The translations under genes and the position numbers were made by a program. Shown here piece by piece: positions 53,419-60,842 of a stretch of 64,000 nucleotides of DNA. Under the pieces are notes generated by a model. It was given only the letters and a program-made list of their open reading frames with translations. It ran no database searches and was not told the origin of the DNA. Origin of the DNA: Opitutia bacterium (GTDB taxonomy: Bacteria > Verrucomicrobiota > Verrucomicrobiia > Opitutales > Opitutaceae); the NCBI GenBank assembly GCA_947472765.1, contig CANJCM010000013.1, positions 1 to 64,000 on the forward strand. Direction: 5' to 3'. Position 1 is the first letter of the stretch, and every line of letters begins with the position of its first letter.

Positions 53419-55158
53419 ATGCGCCTCCTCCTCGGTTTAATTGCGATCTTCGGCGCCCTGCTCAGCGCCGCCGTGGGCCAGCCCACCGGAGCCGCAATTT
53501 ATCCGCTCGATGAACTGAAGCCCGGCCTGCAGGGCGAGGTTTGGACCGTCTTTCAGGGTACGCAGCCCGAGGCCTTCACCGTCGAAATCACCGGCGTCCT
53601 GCGCAACGCCCTCGGACCCGGCAAGTCGCTGATCGTTTGCCGGCTCACCGATCCACGCGTGCAGAAGATGGGCGCCGTCGCCGGCATGAGCGGCAGTCCT
53701 CTCTACATCGAGGGCCGGCTCGTCGGCGCCCTGAGTTACCAGATCCAACGCTTCGAGACGGAACGCTTCGCCGGCTTCACTCCCGCGGCCGATCTCGCCG
53801 AGGTCAACGATCGCGCCCCGCGCAACTCGCAGCCGGCCGACCTCGTCGCCGCCCACTCCACCGAGACACCCTTCAAGGCGCTCAACCCCGTCTTCACGCT
53901 CGGCGGGCTCAGTCCCGTCGTGTCCGATCTCTTCGCGCCCCGCTTCGCCGCCCTCGGTTTGAACGCGAGCGCCCTCGGCGGCAGCACGCAGTCGGCTTCC
54001 GACCATGCGTCCGCCGCTCCGGCCGCTCCGTTGCGCCCCGGCTCCGCCGTCGGCGTCGCCCTCGCGACCGGCGATATCACCATGGCCGGCACCGGCACGG
54101 TCTCGAGCGTCCAGGGCAGCACCGTGACCGCCTTCGGCCATCCGATGCTCTCGCTTGGTGACGTCGCCCTGCCGATGTGCGCCGCCGAAATCGTCGCCAT
54201 CCTGCCGTCCCAGATGCAGTCGGTGAAGATCGCCAACACCGGCGCGGTGATTGGAACCATCACGCAAGATCGCCTCTCCGCCGTGTCGGGCGTGCTCGGC
54301 GCCGGCCCCGCGATGACCGAAGTCGAGGTCTCGGTTAACACCCAGCACGGCGCCGGCCGGAAACTGAAATTCTCCGTCGCCCGCCAGCAGCAACTCACTC
54401 CGGCCCTCGTCGCCGCCGGCGTCAGCCAGGCCATCCTCGGCTCGAACGACGCCGGGCTTGCGAACGGTTTCCGCGTCAGCAGCAACGTCAGCTTCCCGGC
54501 CGCGCAACGGATCACTTTCCAGACGCTCTACTCCGGCCCGCAGGGCTTCGCCCAAGGCCTGAACGATTTCGTCCAGGGCCTTTCCGCCAATCTCCAGAAT
54601 CCCTACGCGAAGACGTTCCCGGATCACGTCGCGTTCACCGTCGAGCCGCTCGATGACAACCCGGCCGTCACGCTCGATCTCTTCCAGGTCTCCCGCACCA
54701 CCGCGCGGGCCGGGCAGGCGTTGCAGGTGACCATCGCCTGGCGCAACTGGCAGGGCGAAGCCCACCGCGAGACCGTTGAATTGAACATCGACCCGGCCTG
54801 GGTCGGCCGGCAGCTCGAGGTCGTTCTCGCCCCGGGTCGCGCCCTCGACGAACTCACCGGCCGCCCGCGCGTCATCGCCGCTTCCGAGCTCCGCAGCTTC
54901 GAGGCTTATCTCGCCGCGATGCGCGACGAACGCCCCACCGACGGCGTCTGTCTCGCCGTCGTGGAAAAAACATCGCTCTTCAGCGACCAAACCGTCGCCA
55001 CGCCCGAGACGCCCGGCTCGATCGAACGCATTGCGCGATCCGCCGATGAATCCCGCTTCCGCCGCCGCGACGCCCTGCTCCCGCTCTGGGAAAAGCATCT
55101 GCTCCCCGGCAAGCTCCTAGGTGCGGTCATCCGCCGCCCGCTGACGGTCGTGGAATAG
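53419..55158 (+). CDS. Secreted protein with SpoIVB-type S55 peptidase domain
   Basis: A 579-residue exported protein. ATG 53419 starts a signal peptide (about residues 1-20, LLLGLIAIFGALLSAAVG). The N-terminal part resembles the S55 (SpoIVB) serine peptidase: YPLDELKPGLQGEVWTVFQG and GAVAGMSGSPLYIEGRLVGA with the catalytic-type serine in GMSGSP (Ser91/Ser93), then VTAFGHPML, the His-containing segment. The C-terminal half is of unknown type. In sporulating bacteria SpoIVB triggers a signalling protease; here the role is unknown and the family is common in Verrucomicrobia. It follows hemL by 47 bases and might be co-transcribed. Confidence 0.8.
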   Translation: MRLLLGLIAIFGALLSAAVGQPTGAAIYPLDELKPGLQGEVWTVFQGTQPEAFTVEITGVLRNALGPGKSLIVCRLTDPRVQKMGAVAGMSGSPLYIEGRLVGALSYQIQRFETERFAGFTPAADLAEVNDRAPRNSQPADLVAAHSTETPFKALNPVFTLGGLSPVVSDLFAPRFAALGLNASALGGSTQSASDHASAAPAAPLRPGSAVGVALATGDITMAGTGTVSSVQGSTVTAFGHPMLSLGDVALPMCAAEIVAILPSQMQSVKIANTGAVIGTITQDRLSAVSGVLGAGPAMTEVEVSVNTQHGAGRKLKFSVARQQQLTPALVAAGVSQAILGSNDAGLANGFRVSSNVSFPAAQRITFQTLYSGPQGFAQGLNDFVQGLSANLQNPYAKTFPDHVAFTVEPLDDNPAVTLDLFQVSRTTARAGQALQVTIAWRNWQGEAHRETVELNIDPAWVGRQLEVVLAPGRALDELTGRPRVIAASELRSFEAYLAAMRDERPTDGVCLAVVEKTSLFSDQTVATPETPGSIERIARSADESRFRRRDALLPLWEKHLLPGKLLGAVIRRPLTVVE

Positions 55159-55244
55159 TCCGCGGCCCTCCTCGCGGAAGTTCCGGTCGGGACCAACCGG
55201 GCCAAACGCCCGCTCTAAGGGCACTCATTCACGGCTCGACGCCG

Positions 55245-56210
55245 TCACTCCAGCCCGCAGGCCCGCCGTGCGCGGTGCAGGACCCCGTCGGCAACCGCCC
55301 CGGCCCGCTCCGCGCCATCGCGCAGGATCGCCTCGACGTGATCGAGATTGGCCGCGAGCTCCGCCCGACGCGCCCGCGCCGCCGCGAAGTAATTCCAATA
55401 GTGTTCGAACAGCGCCTTCTTCAGATCGCCGTAACCGAGTCCGCCGGCCCGCAGCCGGTTCTCAAAGTCGGCCGCGACATCCGCAGGTGCCACGAGCTTC
55501 AGCAGGATGAGCGCGAGATTTTTTTCCGCATCCGGCTTCGGCTCCGCCGACGTCCGCGAGTCCATCACGATCCCCATGATCTTCTTCCGCGTCGCCTTCT
55601 CCTCGCCGAAGATGTCGATCGTGTTGCCGTAACTCTTGCTCATCTTTTCACCGTCGAGGCCCGGGACCAGTGCGACGTCCTCGCGAATCTCGGACTCCGG
55701 CACGACCAGCGTCTCGCCGTAGGTCTGGTTGAACTTGATCGCGATATCGCGCGTCATCTCGAGATGCTGCTTCTGGTCCTTGCCGACCGGCACTCGGTTC
55801 GTATCGAAAAGCAGAATGTCGGCGGCCATCAGCACGGGATACGCGAAGAGTCCAAAGTTCGGCGACACGCCCTTCGCGGTCTTGTCCTTGTAGCTGTGCG
55901 CGCGCTCCAGCAGGCCCATCGGCGTCAGTGAACCGATGAGCCAAGTCAGCTCCGTCACCTGGGGAACGTCACTCTGCCGCCAGAACACCGAGTGCTTCGT
56001 ATCGAGTCCACACGCCAGCCAGTCGAGTGCCGCCTCGGTCACATTCTTCCGGCGCTGCGCCGGATCGAAAAGTGACGTCATCGAGTGATAATCCGCGATG
56101 AAGTAGAAGCATTCGCCGCGCGCCTGCGCCTCGATGGCCGGCCGCATGGCGCCGAAATAATTCCCGATGTGCAGGGAGCCGGAAGGTTGGATGCCGGTGA
56201 GGGTGCGCAT
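55245..56210 (-). CDS. trpS: Tryptophanyl-tRNA synthetase
   Basis: A 321-residue class Ic synthetase charging tRNA-Trp. PSGSLHIGNYFGAM carries the HIGN motif (14-17), ADYHSMTSLFDP and FAYPVLMAADILLFDTNRVP are family motifs, and GLDGEKMSKSYGN carries KMSKS at 189-193. Length and order are normal. Convergent with the S55-like gene; start ATG 56210. Confidence 0.96.
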   Translation of the reverse strand: MRTLTGIQPSGSLHIGNYFGAMRPAIEAQARGECFYFIADYHSMTSLFDPAQRRKNVTEAALDWLACGLDTKHSVFWRQSDVPQVTELTWLIGSLTPMGLLERAHSYKDKTAKGVSPNFGLFAYPVLMAADILLFDTNRVPVGKDQKQHLEMTRDIAIKFNQTYGETLVVPESEIREDVALVPGLDGEKMSKSYGNTIDIFGEEKATRKKIMGIVMDSRTSAEPKPDAEKNLALILLKLVAPADVAADFENRLRAGGLGYGDLKKALFEHYWNYFAAARARRAELAANLDHVEAILRDGAERAGAVADGVLHRARRACGLE

Positions 56211-56224
56211 GGTGCTCGTGAATT

Positions 56225-56487
56225 CTTGTTCGTGCTCGTGTTAGAACCGCAGAGAGAGAACGAGAACGTTTCCGAGAACGAGAACGTTCGCCGAGTTTTT
56301 TAAACCACTAATTGAGGCTAACTGGTTCCCAAGCCTCGGACTTTTGAACCACTAATTATCACTAATGGGACACTAATTTCAGACCAACTCTCCCGGAGTA
56401 GTCCGGACCCTGGCTCGGGTTAGTGTCCCGTTAGTGGTTCTAAACCCTGCCCCGGATTAGCGTACGATTCGTGTCAATGAGTGGTTC
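56225..56487. repeat. Repeat-rich spacer: GAGAACG direct repeat and TTAGTG triplets
   Basis: Upstream of trpS, an AACGAGAACGTT unit occurs twice (about 56259-56287). Then TTAGTG-family units follow on the minus strand at 56306 (degenerate) and 56350, 56360, 56371 (full), and on the plus strand at 56420, 56431 and at 56457, 56468, 56478. The minus and plus copies face each other and could pair. There is no gene between 56211 and 56518. Confidence 0.7.
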
Positions 56488-56518
56488 ACAAGCTCCGGCC
56501 CTTCAACGCCACTCGCGG

Positions 56519-57199
56519 TCAATCCCGGCGCGGCAGGAATTTTGTCACCGGTCGGCTGTGTGCGATCGTCGCCGCCGGCAGTTGTCCGCCGAAAGCCATG
56601 GTCGGCATCACCAGCGAACGCGGCCCGAGCAGCGTGCCGGGATTCAACACCGCATTGCAGCCCACCTCAGCGTGATCGCCGATGATCGCGCCGAATTTCC
56701 GCAGGCCCGTCTCATACGTGGCGTCCGTCCCGCGGACCGTGACGGGTTTCTGATCGAGCCGGAAGTTGGAGCAAATCACGCCCGCGCCGAGATGCGCGCC
56801 GCTGCCGAGAATCGAGTCGCCGACGTAGCTGAAATGCGGGACCTGCACGTTATCCATCAGGAGGCAGTTCTTGAACTCGCACGCGTTCCCCAGCACGCAG
56901 CCTTCGCCGACAATCACGTTGCCGCGAATATACGCCCCGGGGCGAATTTGCGTCCCCTCGCCGATCCAGATCGGCCCAATGAGCGTCGCATAGGCGGGCA
57001 GCTTCACCGACGGATGGAGCCAAACGCCTCCCTCGATGTGCACCCCTGCCGGATGCTGGACCACGGGCGGATCGCCCCCGAGTGCCGCCAGCGCCGGCGC
57101 AATCCGCGGCAGCCATTCCCAGGGCAGCGCGTCCGCCGGGAAATGCGCGGCAAAGTTCGCGAGCGACGGCGGCAGGGTGAAAAATTCAGCGGCCTTCAT
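56519..57199 (-). CDS. Left-handed beta-helix nucleotidyl/acyltransferase-like protein
   Basis: A 226-residue protein dominated by hexapeptide repeats (VHIEGGVWLHPSV, IGPIWIGEGTQIRPGAYIRG, VIVGEGCVLGNACE, AIIGDHAEVGCNAV), i.e. a left-handed beta-helix as in GlmU and UDP-sugar acyltransferases. The nucleotidyltransferase domain of full GlmU is absent; the N-terminal 60 residues are short and helical. It may be the acetyltransferase partner of a sugar-nucleotide pathway. Start ATG 57199. The segment HFSYVGDSILGSGAHLGAG resembles the acetyl-CoA region of GlmU. Assigned to fold, not to substrate. Confidence 0.82.
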   Translation of the reverse strand: MKAAEFFTLPPSLANFAAHFPADALPWEWLPRIAPALAALGGDPPVVQHPAGVHIEGGVWLHPSVKLPAYATLIGPIWIGEGTQIRPGAYIRGNVIVGEGCVLGNACEFKNCLLMDNVQVPHFSYVGDSILGSGAHLGAGVICSNFRLDQKPVTVRGTDATYETGLRKFGAIIGDHAEVGCNAVLNPGTLLGPRSLVMPTMAFGGQLPAATIAHSRPVTKFLPRRD

Positions 57200-57279
57200 G
57201 CGTCAGGGTGCGACAGGGATGCGGAACCCGCCCTCGAACGCAACCGAAACGCTTTGAATCACTCTTGTATTCAAACCAC

Positions 57280-57466
57280 TTGAACCACTGATTGACACTA
57301 ATCGGCCACTGATTTTCCCGAGCCGTTTGGACCATTCACTCCCACTCGTTGATCACTTGTTCCGGACTGGGTTCAAATTCCCCGGGGCCCGGGCTAGCGT
57401 CCATTTAGTGAGCGTGAGTGCTTCGCCTCGGGATCGGATTAGTGCCCAATCAGTGCTAATTAGTGG
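57280..57466. repeat. TTAGTG triplets flanking an inverted arrangement
   Basis: Minus-strand triplet at 57286, 57296, 57307; plus-strand triplets at 57394, 57405, 57415 and at 57439, 57450, 57460. All keep 11/10 spacing. It ends about 40 bases before the M20 gene start. There is no gene in 57200-57504. Confidence 0.78.
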
Positions 57467-57504
57467 TTCCCCACCCACCGAAATCCGGCTCCATAAATCT
57501 TGTC

Positions 57505-58686
57505 ATGAATTCCCGTTTCGCCGCCTCCATCGCCCGCCACCTCCCGGAAATCATCGCGCTGCGCCATGAGCTGCACACGCACCCGGAGATCGCCTTCGAG
57601 GAGAAATGGACCTCGCAACGAATCGCCCAGTACCTCGAGTCCCACGGCATCCCGGTCCAACGCGGACTCGCCAACGGCACCGGGCTCGTCGCCACCGTGG
57701 CCGGCCGCGGCGACCGCACCATTGCCCTCCGCGCTGACATCGACGCGCTCCCGATCCACGAACTCACGGGCCTCCCCTACGCCTCGACCATCCCCGGCCG
57801 GATGCACGCCTGCGGCCACGACGGTCACAGCGCGCTGATGTGCGGCGTCGCCCGCGTCCTCCACGAGAACGCCTCCTCCCTGCCGGGCACGGTGAAGTTT
57901 CTCTTTCAACCCGCCGAGGAAATCACGAGCGGCGCCCCACTCATGGTCCGCGACGGTGCCCTCGACAACGTGTCCGCCGTCTTCGGTCTCCACGGCTGGC
58001 CCGAGTTGCCGCTCGGCCACGTCGGCGTCCGCAACGGCTGCCTGATGGCGAGCACCTGCAACTTCTACATCGAGATCACGGGCCGCGGCAGCCACGGCGC
58101 GAATCCGGGCGCGAGCATCGATCCCGTCGTCGTCGCCGCCCATCTCACGACCGCTTTGCAATCCATCGTCAGCCGCGAAACGAATCCGTGGGAGGCGGCC
58201 GTCGTCACGGTCGGCAAGATCGAGGCCGGCACGACCACGAACATCATTCCCGAGACCGCCCGGCTCATCGGCACGTTCCGCACCCTCACCGCCCCGCTGC
58301 AGCGACACATCCGCGAGGCCATCGCCCGGATGGCCGAACACGTCGCCGCGGCCTTCCGCGCCAAGGCCGAGGTGAAGTTCAGCGAGATTCCCTGCCCGCC
58401 CCTGCTGAACGATCCGGCCGCCACCGATCTCGTGCGGCAGACGATCGATGCCACCCTCGGACGCGACAAACGCATCGAGATCCCGCATGCGAGCATGGGC
58501 GCCGAGGACTTCGCGTACTACCTTGCCGAGAAGCCTGGCAGCTTCGTCTTCCTCGGCTTCCACAACGGCAACGAAGGCACCTACCCGCTCCTGCACAACG
58601 CGCGCTTCGACTTCAACGACGCCGCGCTGACGCCCGGCATGGCCGTGATGGCGGAGCTGGCCGTGCGCAGTCTTCAGTCGTCCTGA
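57505..58686 (+). CDS. M20 family N-acyl-amino-acid amidohydrolase
   Basis: A 393-residue di-zinc amidohydrolase of the HipO/IAA-amino-acid hydrolase type. ATG 57505 (MNSRFAASIARHLPE) is chosen over an upstream frame through the repeat. Metal and catalytic positions: ALRADIDALPI, Cys103 and His105 in HACGHDGHSALMCG, FLFQPAEEITSGAPLM, and SMGAEDFAYYL near the C-terminus. The dimerisation domain contains GRGSHGANPGASIDPV. It likely hydrolyses N-acyl amino acids in the cytoplasm. Single gene between repeats. Confidence 0.92.
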   Translation: MNSRFAASIARHLPEIIALRHELHTHPEIAFEEKWTSQRIAQYLESHGIPVQRGLANGTGLVATVAGRGDRTIALRADIDALPIHELTGLPYASTIPGRMHACGHDGHSALMCGVARVLHENASSLPGTVKFLFQPAEEITSGAPLMVRDGALDNVSAVFGLHGWPELPLGHVGVRNGCLMASTCNFYIEITGRGSHGANPGASIDPVVVAAHLTTALQSIVSRETNPWEAAVVTVGKIEAGTTTNIIPETARLIGTFRTLTAPLQRHIREAIARMAEHVAAAFRAKAEVKFSEIPCPPLLNDPAATDLVRQTIDATLGRDKRIEIPHASMGAEDFAYYLAEKPGSFVFLGFHNGNEGTYPLLHNARFDFNDAALTPGMAVMAELAVRSLQSS

Positions 58687-58697
58687 CGGACGACTGC

Positions 58698-58728
58698 ATT
58701 TTGGATTTTGGATTCTCGATTTTGGATT
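58698..58728 (-). repeat. 31-base heptad element, inverted arm 1
   Basis: Reverse complement of the 31 bases at 58842-58872, identical over all 31. It starts 12 bases after the M20 stop codon. Confidence 0.85.
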
Positions 58729-58841
58729 CTTCCGGCGCACAGCGGTTGCACCGCTCGCGTTTTCGGCTCCCGCCATCGAGGCATTGTGGTTTCCGCTCGG
58801 ACCAAGGCGATTCAACCGGGTTGAGTTTGGGCTTTTCCGGC

Positions 58842-58872
58842 AATCCAAAATCGAGAATCCAAAATCCAAAAT
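58842..58872 (+). repeat. 31-base heptad element, inverted arm 2
   Basis: Heptads ATCCAAA, ATCGAGA, ATCCAAA, ATCCAAA after a leading A. It ends six bases before the ATG at 58879, occupying the ribosome-binding region. The two arms could form a long hairpin around 113 bases. Confidence 0.85.
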
Positions 58873-58878
58873 CTTCCC

Positions 58879-60099
58879 ATGCTTCGCACGCTCGCCGTCC
58901 TCACCCTCGCCGCCACCTCACTCACTGCCGCACCGGCCAAAGTCGCCGGGCTGCTCGAGTCCGGTGAGCGGCCGGTGAAGATCGTCTGCCTGGGCGACAG
59001 TATCACGGGCGCCTACTACCACAGCGGCGGCCTGCGCGCTTACCCGGAACTGCTCGAACTCATATTGCGGCGGACCTTTCCGAAGGCACAGCTGACGGTC
59101 TTCAACGCCGGCATGAGTGGCGAGACGACGGTCAACGGTCTCGCGCGGCTCGAACGCGACGTCATCGGCCGTCAGCCGGACCTCGTCACCGTCATGTTCG
59201 GCATGAACGACGTCGTGAAGGTTCCGATCGATGAGTTCCACCGCAACCTCGTCGAGATCTGTACCCGCATCCGCCAGGCAGGTGCCGAGGTTCTCCTCTG
59301 CACGCAGAACTCCGTCACCGACACCGAGCCCCGCCCCGGGACCAAGCTCGCCGTTTACACGGAAGTGAGTCGCGAACTCGGACGCACCGAAGGAATCCCG
59401 GTCGTCGACATTCACGCCCGGTTCGAAGCCATCCGCGCCCAAAACCCGCTCGCGTGGACCCAGCTGGCGAGCGATGAGATTCATCCGAACTTCGATGGTC
59501 ACCGCCTCATTGCCACGCTGATCGCCCAGTCGATCGCGGAAAGGGAAATGGCCGTCGCCGAATTCGCGCCGCCGGCCGCCTCACTGGCACACGTCCGCGC
59601 CCGTCTCGCTGCCGACCAGCCGGTAAAAGTCCTCGCGATGCCACCGCTGGACACGCTGATCGGCCCGGCCCTGACGCGGCTTCATCCCGGCGCCGACATC
59701 GAGCTGACACCGTGGCCGACCGAAGGCCAGACGCTCAGCCAAATCGAAACCGCCGCGAAAGAGGTACGCGCGAAGGCCTACGACCTCGTCCTCCTCGCCG
59801 TACCCGCCAGCGCCGGCCGCGAACTCGACGAGGCGGAGTTCCACCGCCGGTACACGTGGGTTCTGAACTGGTCGATTCACTTCGCGGCGCCCGCCTGGGA
59901 CACGATCGTCTTCCCGCCCTCCGCGCTCTCCACTGGACTCAGCTCCGCCGACCTTCGCGAAGACCACCGCGCCCGCCGGGTCATCGCGGGCAAAGACCTC
60001 GCTCCGATCTCACGCGCACCGACTGACCGCGCCGCCCTGACCGACTGGTTTGGCCGCTGGCTCGGCGAAACCCTGGCGCGAGCTAACGCCTCAAAGTAA
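58879..60099 (+). CDS. Exported SGNH/GDSL-type hydrolase
   Basis: A 406-residue protein with a short signal peptide (about residues 1-18, LRTLAVLTLAATSLTAA). The SGNH esterase/acetylhydrolase core: block I GDSIT at 39-43 with Ser41, block II with NAGMSGETTVNG, block III GMNDVVKVP, and block V DEIHPNFDGH with Asp and His. The last 190 residues add a second domain of unknown kind. Likely deacetylates a carbohydrate in the periplasm. No Shine-Dalgarno is seen because a heptad repeat abuts the start codon. Secretion and fold are firm; substrate is unknown. Confidence 0.88.
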   Translation: MLRTLAVLTLAATSLTAAPAKVAGLLESGERPVKIVCLGDSITGAYYHSGGLRAYPELLELILRRTFPKAQLTVFNAGMSGETTVNGLARLERDVIGRQPDLVTVMFGMNDVVKVPIDEFHRNLVEICTRIRQAGAEVLLCTQNSVTDTEPRPGTKLAVYTEVSRELGRTEGIPVVDIHARFEAIRAQNPLAWTQLASDEIHPNFDGHRLIATLIAQSIAEREMAVAEFAPPAASLAHVRARLAADQPVKVLAMPPLDTLIGPALTRLHPGADIELTPWPTEGQTLSQIETAAKEVRAKAYDLVLLAVPASAGRELDEAEFHRRYTWVLNWSIHFAAPAWDTIVFPPSALSTGLSSADLREDHRARRVIAGKDLAPISRAPTDRAALTDWFGRWLGETLARANASK

Positions 60100-60167
60100 G
60101 ACACGCCTTTGATTTCTATCCCGGATTTTCGACTACTGTCCCGGGGTCCGAAGTACCTCGCTCGGAA

Positions 60168-60198
60168 AATCCAAAATCGAGAATCCCAAATCCAAAAT
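60168..60198 (+). repeat. 31-base heptad element, one mismatch
   Basis: Same element as 58842-58872 with one changed base (ATCCCAA for ATCCAAA). It ends two bases before the stop codon of the minus-strand gene at 60201. Confidence 0.85.
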
Positions 60199-60200
60199 CC

Positions 60201-60443
60201 TCAAAGTCCCATCTGCTTCAGATCGATCAGGCCATCCAGCATGAGCACGACCGCCTGGACCGTGGGACAGGGCGGGCAGGAAAAGCGGACCCGGTCGCGG
60301 ATGTAGGCGATATCCTCGACCGGCAATTTCTTCATCTCGTCGTTGATCAACGCCGCCAGTGCGTCGTCGCGCATATCCTGCGGTCCGGCCGCCAGCTGGC
60401 GCAGGGCTTGTTTGACGCGAGGATTCAGGTCACGGGAGTTCAT
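60201..60443 (-). CDS. Small conserved-looking protein of unknown function
   Basis: An 80-residue protein from ATG 60443 (MNSRDLNPRVKQALRQLAAG). The frame is open further upstream to 60530, but that extension reads through a heptad repeat and looks non-coding. The sequence is helical and charged, with DDALAALINDEMKKLPVEDI and RFSCPPCPTVQAVVLMLDGL; two cysteines in CPPC might bind metal or form a disulfide. No homology recognised. Coding potential is supported by codon pattern, and I judge it real. Confidence 0.6.
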   Translation of the reverse strand: MNSRDLNPRVKQALRQLAAGPQDMRDDALAALINDEMKKLPVEDIAYIRDRVRFSCPPCPTVQAVVLMLDGLIDLKQMGL

Positions 60444-60479
60444 CAAGACGAATCCCGGGAAAGTGCACACTCCGGGGGA

Positions 60480-60501
60480 ATTTTCGATTTTGGATTCTCG
60501 C
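60480..60501 (-). repeat. Partial heptad element
   Basis: The segment TCGATTTTGGATTCTCG matches the heptad element in reverse orientation, about 18 bases of the 31. Confidence 0.6.
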
Positions 60502-60544
60502 TTTTTTTCGGCCGAACGAACGATCGCCATGTGCGGCCTCGGAG

Positions 60545-60768
60545 AGTTAGTGAGCCGTTAGCGAAAGTTAGTGGTGAATAATCCAAACCGGAGGAACCAC
60601 TAACCCGCACTAACCGGACACTAACACGGACCTTGTCATTCTGAGCGCAGCGAAGAATCCACGAAGACCGCCGGAGGCTTCACCACTAATTGGCGCTAAT
60701 TCGGATTCGGAAAAGACGTCCACAGCTCAGTCTGAATCAGTGTCCCATTAGTGAGCATGAGTGGTTCA
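60545..60768. repeat. TTAGTG triplet group
   Basis: Plus-strand triplet at 60547, 60558, 60568; minus-strand at 60598, 60608, 60619; minus-strand pair at 60684, 60694; plus-strand at 60737, 60748, 60758. The pair at 60547 and 60598 face one another. The 60444-60842 gap has no gene apart from these repeats. Confidence 0.78.
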
Positions 60769-60811
60769 ACGGATTGCGTCTGGCGCCGCCGTTCCGAGGA
60801 GCGGCTCGAAC

Positions 60812-60842
60812 AATCCAAAATCGAGAATCCAAAATCCAAAAT
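60812..60842 (+). repeat. 31-base heptad element, perfect copy
   Basis: Identical to 58842-58872. It ends directly at the stop codon (60843-60845) of the minus-strand sugar-transferase gene. Confidence 0.85.

Noticed and set aside
57362-57385. tRNA T-arm-like sequence (GGGTTCAAATTCCC)
   Set aside because: No D-arm, anticodon arm or acceptor pairing can be built around it; it lies in a repeat-rich spacer.
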